Shown piece by piece: positions 15,622-23,890 of a stretch of DNA of 64,000 nucleotides. Every line of letters begins with the position of its first letter. Position 1 is the first letter of the stretch. Position numbers and translations under genes: made by a program. Origin of the DNA: DATJFH01 sp035495815 (GTDB lineage: Bacteria; Acidobacteriota; Terriglobia; Bryobacterales; Bryobacteraceae); the NCBI GenBank assembly GCA_035495815.1, contig DATJFH010000092.1:6855-70854 (forward strand), read 5' to 3'. The notes below the pieces were generated by a model. The model was not told the origin of the DNA. It was given only the letters and a program-made list of their open reading frames with translations, and did not search any database.

Positions 15622-18600
15622 TTGGATTCCGAACAGCCGAACGAAGCAAAGTAACCTTTTTGAAAAACCGGCGGCCCGCCCAGCATATCCACGTCGAACT
15701 GGACCTGGCGGGGCTGTCCGGTGGCAGGCGAGGTGACGAAACGGCCCTGGCGCCCGCCTCGCAGCATCCATCCGAAGGTCGTGCCGGGGCCGGAAGGGGC
15801 GACGTCGGCTTCTGAGAAAAACTCGAACAGTCCCCACAACCCGCCGTAGCTGGGATAGTCGCCCGCCCCGTCCTTCCACTTGGCGTTGAGGCGGACTCCG
15901 TGGACCGCGGCTCCCGGCCAGTTGAAACGGAAGACCGCGCCGGCGGAGGTGAAATCGGCCGCCTGGCCTTCGATTTCGAGATGCAGGCTCTGGACATCGG
16001 GCGCGATCACCGGCTTTACGGAAAAGGTAAGCCTGGCATTCGCCGATCCATCCGGATAGAGCGCTTTCGAAAACGAAGCGGCGCGGTTGAAGAAGCGCAC
16101 GACGCCCGCCGGGGCAGGCGGCGTGACGCCGTCGGCGGGAACGTAGCCGCCGCCCCTGGGAGTGAGCGCCTTCTTCAAATTCTGTTCGTAGAAGGTCCAC
16201 AGCGCTCCCTTCGGGGCGAAGAAGGCGGCCAGATCCTCGAGCTTTGCCCGGGGACCCTCGGACCTGAACGGATACATGCCGGAGAGCGCTTTGAACTCCG
16301 CGCACATGCCTTTGCCGGGCGCCGGCGGCGCGGGAATCGCCCCGACGGCGTGGGTGATGGGATCTTCGAGCAGCTTGAGCATGGTCTGATCGAGCGCTTG
16401 GGTGAGCGCCATCTGGCGGGTGACCAGCTTGGCGGCGGACGCGGCGGAGCGTGTCTGCTCGGCGGCCTGCTCGGCCTGCGCGGGCGGCAGAGCGGCGATC
16501 TGCTCCAGCGCGACCTGAAGGGGGACGAGCGCTTTCATGTAATCCGCGTTGCCCGGCCCGATGTACTGATCCACGCTGGCGGGCGGCATGACGGCGTGCA
16601 GGGGCTTGAATGCCTTGACCACGTCCGGCGCGTCCACGCCGGTATTCTGGGAAGCCAGCCAGAACAGCGCCAGCAGCGGCGACTGGGGACCGTCGATGCG
16701 GCCGAGCTTCCTGGCGGCGTCGGCGAAGCCCTTGTAGGGGACCACCACCGATTTCTTCAGGTAATCCTGCCACTGGGCGATGAAATCGGCATAGTAGCGC
16801 GCGCGCAGATCCTGCTCCAGCCTGGCGTCTCCCTTTTTCGCCCCGGCGCTCGAACCGAGCACCCATTCCTCGCGGCTGAAAAAAGACTCCGCGTTTTTGA
16901 TGGCGTTCTGCATGAAGGTCCAGCCGGCCTTGGTAAAAGCGCCCGGCACGTCCTTGTTGTTGATGACCACTTCGGACGAGCCGGGAAACTTTTTATTGAA
17001 GTTCACCGGGGGATTGCTCTTGCCGGCTTCCGCCAGCATGACGGGGTAAACGCGGTCGGCTCCGGCGAACGCGGAAAGGTAGGCGCGCGCTCCGGCGACG
17101 GTATCCGCGTCATTGGCGGTGGAGAAGCCGGCGGGGTTGCGCAGCAGCTCGTCGGAGTAAAAGTCGAACTGGAGGGCGGCCAGACGGGACTGTTCGGGGT
17201 CCGCGGGGCGTCCACCGGCCCAGCGGGTTGTCAACGCCGGCGACAGGAACGGCTTCGAGCTCTTGTCGTGGTTCGAGGTGGTAATCAGGTAGGCTTTGAG
17301 CGTGTCGTAAGCGTACCCGTAATCTGTCGTGCCGGAGAGCGACTTCAGGGTCCCGATCATCGATTCCTGCGCCGGCTTCAGCAGCAGCCGCTCGAACCGG
17401 TCGAAATAGAGCCGGCGGACATCGGGATAGATTCCGGCGCCGGTATAGAGTCCCCAGCGCAGGCGCAGCGGAGGGCCCTCCTGCCGATATGTCGTCAGCG
17501 TTTCGAGCGAGCGCCGGAGTGTCTCGAGCCGGTTCAGCGCGTCGAGCGAGGCGAGGGCGCCGGCGGCGGGAGGCGCGGTGGAAATCCCGGCGCCAGCCTC
17601 GCGCGCGTCCCCGACCAGGGAGCGGTTCCCGGCGAACGAAATCGTGAAGGCCAGGCAGAGCAGGAGGCAGAGGGCGGCGGCTGAGCCGAGCAGGACGCGC
17701 CGCAGGGTGTTGGTCTTGACGTTCGATCCGCTGGCGCCGAGACCGGCGCGGTCGTTGAGCAGGACGCCGCTGAAAAAGTGATTGAGAAAGACCCACTGGG
17801 GAACCTTCCGCGTGGTGGCGGACGGCCCCGCAGCCGCGGGCGCGCCCGGGGCGGCCTCCTGCTCGAGACGGAAGATGCCGGTGGCGTCGCCCCGTGCCTG
17901 CGCCTGCTGCGAAAACGCGGGACGCGGGGCGGCGGCCGCGGCGACATCGCGAACCACCACCGGCCGCACGCCGCAGAAGTAGAAGCCGCGTAGAAAGGGT
18001 CCGCTCGAGAGCTGGCTCGGCCGGCACAGGTCCACCAGGAACTGGATGGCCAGGGTTCGCAGCTTGCGAAACTCGCGCGGAAATTCGTAAATGGCGGGGA
18101 GCTTCCCGCCTTCATGCTCCCGGGAAAGCATGGCCGTCCGCTTGCCGGCCAGCGAGTGGAAAAGCTGGTCGAAAGCGGCCGTTAGACGCGCAGTCTCCTG
18201 CTCCGCGTAGACTCCGGTGGGCGCGAGCGGGACGGCGGGCAGCGTCACGCCCAGCACCTGCGTCACTTCCTGTTCGCTGAGGTTCGAGACGTACTCATGG
18301 AAGAAGGAAAGCCGGTCGAGCTTGGTGAACAGAACGTACACCGGCACGTTGACGCCGAGAAGTTGCGAAACCTCGCCCAGCCGCGCGGCCAGCGTACGGG
18401 CGGCGAGCGGCACGCTCTCGGTCGCGCCCGGCTTGAGAAACACGTCGCAGGGCAGCGACACTACGGCGGCTCTGGGAGCTTCCTGGCGCCCGCCGAAAAC
18501 AGAGCCGAGCCGCCGCGCCTGCATCCGGCGGATGAGCCGGTTCCAGGCGGGCACGTCACCGAGCAGCCGCCCGCTGGCTTCGACGAACACCGTCTGCCGC

Positions 18601-19043
18601 GCGAACCACAGGTTGGCGGACCGGGTCGGCACGATCGCGGAATCCTGATAGGCCTGCCCGGCCAGCAACTCCGGATCGAGACCGGAATTCACCATCGTGG
18701 TGGTCTTGGTGGATCCCGCCGGGCCCATCAGGAAGATGACCGGCAGGGCGCCGAAGCTCGCTCCCTGTTGCAGGCGCGAGGACGCCAGCCTGGCTGCCGC
18801 CTCGTTGAGCAGCGCGTCCAGCTCATCGCCGCCGGCGGCCGGGCCCGGGTCGGCGGCCGCTCTCTCGCGATCCTGTTTCGACCTGTACCAGAGGAACAGC
18901 CCGGCCGCGGCGAACCCGATCAGCGCCAGGCCGCCCCGAAGCACCCAGATGTCCGGCGGCTGGAGCTTCAGCAGTGTCCCGAGGAACCAGGCCAGCAACA
19001 GAAAGACAATAAGGACGACCGCCGTAGCCACCGCTGCGATCAT
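15618..19043 (-). CDS. tssM: T6SS inner-membrane protein TssM (IcmF)
   Basis: The 1141-residue product has TssM length and order. Two N-terminal membrane helices (about residues 2-22 and 36-52) are followed by a cytoplasmic domain with Walker A GPAGSTKT at 107-114. A third membrane helix is near residue 440 (LLGSAAALCLLLCLAFT), then a large periplasmic part with the FNWPGAAVHGVRL segment of the C-terminal beta domain. TssM forms the membrane complex with TssL (and usually the lipoprotein TssJ, not seen here). The start overlaps tssL by 4 bp and the stop overlaps the kinase gene by 4 bp, so the three are translationally coupled. Confidence 0.95.
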   Translation of the reverse strand: MIAAVATAVVLIVFLLLAWFLGTLLKLQPPDIWVLRGGLALIGFAAAGLFLWYRSKQDRERAAADPGPAAGGDELDALLNEAAARLASSRLQQGASFGALPVIFLMGPAGSTKTTTMVNSGLDPELLAGQAYQDSAIVPTRSANLWFARQTVFVEASGRLLGDVPAWNRLIRRMQARRLGSVFGGRQEAPRAAVVSLPCDVFLKPGATESVPLAARTLAARLGEVSQLLGVNVPVYVLFTKLDRLSFFHEYVSNLSEQEVTQVLGVTLPAVPLAPTGVYAEQETARLTAAFDQLFHSLAGKRTAMLSREHEGGKLPAIYEFPREFRKLRTLAIQFLVDLCRPSQLSSGPFLRGFYFCGVRPVVVRDVAAAAAPRPAFSQQAQARGDATGIFRLEQEAAPGAPAAAGPSATTRKVPQWVFLNHFFSGVLLNDRAGLGASGSNVKTNTLRRVLLGSAAALCLLLCLAFTISFAGNRSLVGDAREAGAGISTAPPAAGALASLDALNRLETLRRSLETLTTYRQEGPPLRLRWGLYTGAGIYPDVRRLYFDRFERLLLKPAQESMIGTLKSLSGTTDYGYAYDTLKAYLITTSNHDKSSKPFLSPALTTRWAGGRPADPEQSRLAALQFDFYSDELLRNPAGFSTANDADTVAGARAYLSAFAGADRVYPVMLAEAGKSNPPVNFNKKFPGSSEVVINNKDVPGAFTKAGWTFMQNAIKNAESFFSREEWVLGSSAGAKKGDARLEQDLRARYYADFIAQWQDYLKKSVVVPYKGFADAARKLGRIDGPQSPLLALFWLASQNTGVDAPDVVKAFKPLHAVMPPASVDQYIGPGNADYMKALVPLQVALEQIAALPPAQAEQAAEQTRSAASAAKLVTRQMALTQALDQTMLKLLEDPITHAVGAIPAPPAPGKGMCAEFKALSGMYPFRSEGPRAKLEDLAAFFAPKGALWTFYEQNLKKALTPRGGGYVPADGVTPPAPAGVVRFFNRAASFSKALYPDGSANARLTFSVKPVIAPDVQSLHLEIEGQAADFTSAGAVFRFNWPGAAVHGVRLNAKWKDGAGDYPSYGGLWGLFEFFSEADVAPSGPGTTFGWMLRGGRQGRFVTSPATGQPRQVQFDVDMLGGPPVFQKGYFASFGCSESK

Positions 19044-19744
19044 CGGGCCAGCGCCCCTCGGGCCGAGATACGCTTCAACTCCGACGCGTCCGAACTCAGC
19101 GACAGCGCGTACCCGCCGAACAGCAGCGCCACCAGAACGGCGCAGGCGAGGGCCGCGATTTTCAGCCGCGAGATCCAGGGATCGGACTGCTGCTGTCTCA
19201 CGGCCTGCCCGCCCGGCGCCCAGGACGGCGAGAACTCCGCATTCGTTCCCCGGATACGCCTCATCTTTTCACTCACCGAATCCCGGATCACCCGCAGTTC
19301 GCTGCCGGCGGAAATGCTATACCGGCCGGCGAATCCCAGCAGCAAGCACAGGTAGTAGACTTCCAGGACGTCCGCCAGCGAGGGCGAGTCGGAATCCTTC
19401 AGCAATTTTTCCAGGTTGCGAAAGAAAATCTCTCCGGCCACGTGGACGCCGAACAACTCCTCCTGCAGCGGTTTCCGGGGCCAGTCGGCGAAGATCGGAT
19501 TGCGGGAGTTGAGAATCGATTCGTCGAGGAAAGCCACCGTGGCGAAACGCGCCAGGCGCGACTCCTCCTCGGTGTAGCCGCGCTGGCGGCCTTCGTTGTC
19601 GGCCTGGCGCAGCGCCTCCCGCATATTCGCCCGAAAAGACTCGGCGCTCGACACGGACTGCCGGTTCGAGCGCAGCCGCACGGTGGCCGTCAGCACCTCC
19701 TGATAAATCAGCGCCAGGTTCCCGGAATTCTCGGTGGAGGGCAT
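19040..19744 (-). CDS. tssL: T6SS inner-membrane protein TssL (DotU/IcmH)
   Basis: The 234-residue protein is of normal short-TssL size, without a peptidoglycan-binding extension. The DotU features are the RFATVAFLDESILNS helix, PLQEELFGVHVAGEIFF, and EVYYLCLLLGFAGRY. A single membrane helix lies near the C-terminus (KIAALACAVLVALLFGGYAL), so the hook domain is cytoplasmic. TssL binds TssM and the baseplate through TssK. It overlaps tssM by 4 bp and follows tssK by 7 bp. Confidence 0.95.
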   Translation of the reverse strand: MPSTENSGNLALIYQEVLTATVRLRSNRQSVSSAESFRANMREALRQADNEGRQRGYTEEESRLARFATVAFLDESILNSRNPIFADWPRKPLQEELFGVHVAGEIFFRNLEKLLKDSDSPSLADVLEVYYLCLLLGFAGRYSISAGSELRVIRDSVSEKMRRIRGTNAEFSPSWAPGGQAVRQQQSDPWISRLKIAALACAVLVALLFGGYALSLSSDASELKRISARGALAR

Positions 19745-19751
19745 GTGTCGC

Positions 19752-21104
19752 TCAGCTATCGATCACGACCAGCAATTCGACTTCAGCATCGGGGAAGTCG
19801 CCCGGAATGTACACGCCCACCGCCTTGGTCTGGGCCAGGTGGTCCCAGCAGGGACCGGCCCTGCCGATGCCGAAATACTGCGCCTCCACCTTGGGCGAAA
19901 CCGCGGGCGGAGGCGTGGGAAGATGCGTCAACTGCATTCCGGGCAGCGCGCGCTTGACCAGTTCCGGGACGAATTGCTTCGAGCAGACCTTGACCAGTTG
20001 CGGCGTGCGCGTGATCAGCTCGGCCTCCGGGATGCGGGAGCGGATGCTGAGGATCCAGCGGGTCTTCCCGAGACAGCGCTGGTCGGTGACTTCGCCCGCA
20101 TAGAGATAGTCGCCCGCCGGCTGGAGGGGAATCGACAGGCAGTTGGTCGGTACGATCACTTCGAGGTGCGTACGGATGTGGCCGTCGAGCGCGGCGAAGC
20201 AGCGGTCGAGGTTCAGGTGGTCGTAAGGCGGGAGCGAGCGGGGATGCGATTCCAGAGCGAAGGTGCAGAGGGCGCCGCCGAGCCGCAACATTTCCAGATA
20301 CAACTCCTCCGGATGCCCGCGCTTCGATTTATAGAGATGCTGCAGCGGCGTGCGGCTGGAATTGACGGTGTGCAGAAACCAGAAGTTGGCGATTTCCCGC
20401 GTGGAGAACGCGGCTTTCGACGATCCGGCCTGCTTGGGGAGCGCCAGGGAGGCTGCTTTCTCTTCGAGGATCTCGATCAGGCGTCCAAGCAGAGTCATGA
20501 TGCGCTCACTGGCGCTGATCTGGACGCAGGGAGGGATAAACTCCGGATCGAATACGAACGAACCCGATCCGGAGCGCATGATGCGGGCGATGGGCAACGT
20601 GATCAGACCGCTGGTGTCTTCGGTATCGAGGACGACGCGGATATTCTTGCGTCCCAGGCGCACCGGCTTTTCGTCGCGTCCGGTGGTTTCGTCGTGCCAG
20701 GGCCGGACTTCGCCGATGTACCGCAGCCCGTCGGGTTCGGCTCCGCCGGCGAGCGAGCAGTTGACGCCGTCCGGCTTGTGGGCGGGGACCGCCAACATCA
20801 CCGTCAGGTGGTCCCGCGTGGGAGGAAACAGCTCGGCGATGTTGCGGGCTTGGGGCAGCGGATCGCATTCGGGCATTTCGAAAACCATGCCGTCGGGGAA
20901 GATTCCACGGGCGTGGGACACCGAGATGGCGCCGTTGCGAAGGGCTTCGACGCTGATCTCGCATCCGGCCAGCCCGTAACTGGCGAACCAGAGCGCCGAG
21001 GTGGCAAACTGGATGGAATCTTCGAAATATCGGCTCTGGGCCTGGAAGTGGTGAGGTCCCAAGTACATACCTTCCGACCAGACGACCCGAGACAGAGATT
21101 TCAT
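19752..21104 (-). CDS. tssK: T6SS baseplate protein TssK
   Basis: This 450-residue protein has the hallmark TssK opening VVWSEGMYLGPHHFQAQSRYFED and the later FWFLHTVNSSRTPLQHLY segment. TssK is a trimeric connector that links the TssEFG baseplate to the TssL-TssM membrane complex. It is the first gene of the tssK-tssL-tssM-kinase set and is divergent from the GEFTRMF-repeat protein. A segment resembling a -10 box (TACCAT) lies upstream and is part of an inverted repeat shared with the divergent gene. Confidence 0.95.
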   Translation of the reverse strand: MKSLSRVVWSEGMYLGPHHFQAQSRYFEDSIQFATSALWFASYGLAGCEISVEALRNGAISVSHARGIFPDGMVFEMPECDPLPQARNIAELFPPTRDHLTVMLAVPAHKPDGVNCSLAGGAEPDGLRYIGEVRPWHDETTGRDEKPVRLGRKNIRVVLDTEDTSGLITLPIARIMRSGSGSFVFDPEFIPPCVQISASERIMTLLGRLIEILEEKAASLALPKQAGSSKAAFSTREIANFWFLHTVNSSRTPLQHLYKSKRGHPEELYLEMLRLGGALCTFALESHPRSLPPYDHLNLDRCFAALDGHIRTHLEVIVPTNCLSIPLQPAGDYLYAGEVTDQRCLGKTRWILSIRSRIPEAELITRTPQLVKVCSKQFVPELVKRALPGMQLTHLPTPPPAVSPKVEAQYFGIGRAGPCWDHLAQTKAVGVYIPGDFPDAEVELLVVIDS

Positions 21105-21126
21105 ACGTGTTCGCTACGGAACAATC

Positions 21127-21163
21127 ATGGTAGCACCAGACGCCCGGAGAAATCGGCTACCAT
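21127..21163. promoter_or_regulatory. Inverted repeat between divergent tssK and repeat-protein genes
   Basis: ATGGTAGC at 21127-21134 is exactly repeated in inverted form as GCTACCAT at 21156-21163, with 21 bp between. Each arm contains TACCAT read toward its own gene, which could serve as a -10 box for both. Clear -35 boxes are missing, so an activator site or a symmetric operator is possible. Confidence 0.35.
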
Positions 21164-21178
21164 GAGGTGGAATAAACA

Positions 21179-22294
21179 GTGGCGGGCGCATTCAAACTTT
21201 TGGTTCTGATTCACGATGGGGAGACGAAGAGCTATCTGGCCCGGCACCCGGCGTTCGACCGGACGGTGATGCTGCATCTGCTGCCGAAGCCTGGCAGCAG
21301 CGAGTTCGAGGCGCTGGACGGTTGTCTTCGACGGCTTTCCCGTGAGCACGAAAAAACGGTGCTGGAACGCGGCGAGGAGAACGGCGCCGGCTATCTGGTT
21401 ACCGAAAAGATCGTAGACTTCCGAAACCTGCGGGATTGGCTGGAGAAAGTAGCCGCACCGGCGCCGGCCGCCGCGCCGTCTGCGGAACCTGAAGCTGGGC
21501 CGGCCGCTGCCGGTCCGGAGGCGCCGCCCGCTTCCCCGCCCGGCGAGTTTACCCGCATGTTCCAGGGAACGCGCGACCCGGCCACGCCCGCGGAACCGCC
21601 GCCTCCTCCGGTCCCGGCAAATCCTCCAGGCGAATTCACACGGTTATTTTCAGGCGCTAATGCCCCTCCCGCGCCGGCGCTGCCCACGAATGAAGGAGTC
21701 CCCTCTCCGGCCGGACCGAGACAGCCCGGCGCGTTCACGAAGGCTTTCATGGCGCTGTCCGAACCGGGAGATCCAGCCACGCCGGCGGCGCCTGCTCCTC
21801 CACCGCCGCCGGGTCCGTCCAGACCGGGCGAGTTCACCCGTTTTTTTCAGGCCACCCTTCCACCCGCCGGCGAGGAGCCGAACTTCAGCGGCGTACCCAA
21901 CCCGTCCGGCCGCCCGGCCTTTCAGCAAGCCGGCGAGTTCACGCGAATGTTCGGACAGCCGATGCCGCCCGCGCCGTCAGAGCCATCCCGTTCGACGCCG
22001 TCGCCGGAGGAGCCGAAGCCGCAGCAACCGGACTCCTACACATCCATGTTCGATTCGCCGTCCCCGGAGCCGCCGGTTCTTGTTCCATCGACGCCTCCGG
22101 CGCCTGCCGCGTCCCCGGTTCCCATCCCTGCCGCGCCGGCCATGCCCGCCATGCCCGTGGTTTCCGCGCCCGCCGCGACCGCCGTCCCCAGCGTACCCAA
22201 GGCTGCACCGGCTCATTTGCCGGTCTTTCTGGTCCTGGGATTGCTGGCGCTGGCGGCGCTGGGTTTGATCGCGTATTTTGCGATGAAGCATTAG
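21179..22294 (+). CDS. Membrane-anchored protein with GEFTRMF-like repeats and kinase-N-lobe-like head
   Basis: 371 residues from GTG. Residues 1-90 resemble a degenerate protein-kinase N-lobe: SYLARHPAFDRTVMLHLLPK matches the strand carrying the catalytic Lys, but His replaces it. GYLVTEKIVDFRNLRDWLEK matches the hinge. No C-lobe follows. Residues 95-345 are Pro/Ala-rich and disordered, with a spaced motif: PGEFTRMF (121), PGEFTRLF (149), PGAFTKAF (183), PGEFTRFF (216), AGEFTRMF (251) and a diverged PDSYTSMF (284). A membrane helix at about 348-368 ends the protein. Divergent from tssK, it may be a phosphorylated scaffold for the nearby kinase or an FHA protein. That role is inference. Confidence 0.7.
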   Translation: MAGAFKLLVLIHDGETKSYLARHPAFDRTVMLHLLPKPGSSEFEALDGCLRRLSREHEKTVLERGEENGAGYLVTEKIVDFRNLRDWLEKVAAPAPAAAPSAEPEAGPAAAGPEAPPASPPGEFTRMFQGTRDPATPAEPPPPPVPANPPGEFTRLFSGANAPPAPALPTNEGVPSPAGPRQPGAFTKAFMALSEPGDPATPAAPAPPPPPGPSRPGEFTRFFQATLPPAGEEPNFSGVPNPSGRPAFQQAGEFTRMFGQPMPPAPSEPSRSTPSPEEPKPQQPDSYTSMFDSPSPEPPVLVPSTPPAPAASPVPIPAAPAMPAMPVVSAPAATAVPSVPKAAPAHLPVFLVLGLLALAALGLIAYFAMKH

Positions 22295-22470
22295 TATTCA
22301 CGGCAGCACGCCAGTGGCGACTCGTTGACAATCCTGCGCCAGGGAGATCACCGGCAGAATCACCGGCGAGTGGAGTAGCGCCGATCGCCGGGGGTGAATT
22401 TTGCCGGTTGCTATGGCGCCTCTCGATCCGATAGACTTTAAACGTAACATTCTGAAGGAGTCGCCCGCCT

Positions 22471-23850
22471 ATGTTTCGACTCGACGCCGACAAAGCCGTT
22501 GAATTTTGCGATGGTCTCCGCCGGCGGGATTTCCTGCACGCCGGTTCTCTTTCCTTTCTGGGGCTCGGATTGACGCAGATGTTCGAGCTCCAAGCCCTCG
22601 GCGCCGTCAATCCCGACAAGAAGGACGCCAACTGCATCATGCTGTTCCTGGTCGGCGGCCCTTCCCAGCTCGACAATTGGGACATGAAGCCCAACGCGCC
22701 GGCTGAGATCCGCGGACCTTACAAACCCATCAAGACCAATGTTTCGGGGATCGAAATCTCCGAGAATTTTCCGCGCATGGCGAAGCATGCCGACAAGTAC
22801 GCGCTGGTCCGCAGCGTGTATCACACGGCTGCGGCCGTACACGACACCGGCCATCAGATGATGCAGACCGGCCGCCTGTTTCAGGGAGGCGTGGAGCATC
22901 CGCACATCGGCTGCGTGCTGTCGAAACTGCGTGGACCGAAGGGGGACGTCCCGGCGCATGTGCTGCTCCCGCGTCCGATCGGAAACACCGGCGGGAACAT
23001 GCCGCACGGGCAGAACGCGGGATATCTGGGAAAGACCTTCGATCCGTTCGTCCTCAACGCCGATCCGTCGGATCCGAATTTCAAAGTGCCGGACATGCTG
23101 CCGCCGGATTATCTGAGCCCGCTGCGGGTCGACCGGCGCAAGAACTGGCGCGAGATGGTGGACAAAACGGTCAGCAAGTTCGAGACGTCCGGCGACGCCC
23201 GGCTGCTCGATTCGACATTCCACCAGGCTTACACCTTGATGTCGTCGCAGAAGGCTCGTGAAGCGTTCGAGCTTTCCCGCGAGCCGGAAAAAGTGCGGGA
23301 AAAGTACGGCCTGAACCGCTTCGGACAGAGCTGTCTGCTGGCTCGAAGGCTGATCGAAGCGGGTGTGCGCTTCGTCACCGTGAACATGTTCGAAACGGTC
23401 TTCGACGAGATCACCTGGGATATCCACGGGTCGAAGCCGTTCAGCCCGATCAGCTGCTATCGGGACCTGGTCGGGCCGATGTACGACATGGCTTACAGTT
23501 CGCTGCTCGAAGATCTGAACGACCGAGGACTGCTGGGCAACACGATGGTGGTCTCGACCGGCGAGTTCGGGCGCACCCCGAAAGTGAATCCGGCGGGCGG
23601 CCGCGACCACTGGCCCGGCTGCTGGACCATGATGATGGCGGGCGGCGGAATCAAGGGCGGGCAGGTGATCGGCGCATCCGACGACATCGGGGCCACGCCC
23701 AAGGACCGGCCGACGACGCCGGCGCAGATCGCGGCCACCATTTACCGGTCGCTGGGGATTCCGGTTGAAACGGAGCTGCCCGGATCGCAGGGCCGGCCGA
23801 TTCGCGTAGTGGATAACGGCGTCGAGCCGATCGAAGAATTGTTTGTCTGA
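22471..23850 (+). CDS. DUF1501 domain-containing secreted protein
   Basis: 459 residues, a full-length DUF1501 protein. A twin-arginine-like leader (RRRDFLHAGSLSFLGLGL) sits near residue 17. Family marks are IMLFLVGGPSQLDNWDMKP, SVYHTAAAVHDTGHQMMQTG, and STGEFGRTPKVNPAGGRDHWP. DUF1501 proteins are related to the alkaline phosphatase/sulfatase superfamily and are usually paired with DUF1549/DUF1553 proteins in Planctomycetes and Acidobacteriota; the reaction is not known. It heads a plus-strand run of six genes. AAGGAG precedes the ATG. The 176-bp gap upstream contains direct repeats of ATCACCGGC and no gene. Confidence 0.88.
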   Translation: MFRLDADKAVEFCDGLRRRDFLHAGSLSFLGLGLTQMFELQALGAVNPDKKDANCIMLFLVGGPSQLDNWDMKPNAPAEIRGPYKPIKTNVSGIEISENFPRMAKHADKYALVRSVYHTAAAVHDTGHQMMQTGRLFQGGVEHPHIGCVLSKLRGPKGDVPAHVLLPRPIGNTGGNMPHGQNAGYLGKTFDPFVLNADPSDPNFKVPDMLPPDYLSPLRVDRRKNWREMVDKTVSKFETSGDARLLDSTFHQAYTLMSSQKAREAFELSREPEKVREKYGLNRFGQSCLLARRLIEAGVRFVTVNMFETVFDEITWDIHGSKPFSPISCYRDLVGPMYDMAYSSLLEDLNDRGLLGNTMVVSTGEFGRTPKVNPAGGRDHWPGCWTMMMAGGGIKGGQVIGASDDIGATPKDRPTTPAQIAATIYRSLGIPVETELPGSQGRPIRVVDNGVEPIEELFV

Positions 23851-23890
23851 GAACGCGCCGCCGTCAATCGGCGGCCCTGACGGGTTTCCG

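Noticed and set aside
12241..16866. The kinase extended upstream to a 1541-residue protein
   Set aside because: The extra 415 codons overlap tssM in another frame and have shadow-type composition; the ATG at 15619-15621 overlapping the tssM stop fits the kinase start exactly.
15900..17684. Plus-strand open frame of 594 codons opposite tssM
   Set aside because: Covers the well-supported tssM sequence; composition and lack of motifs mark it as a shadow frame.
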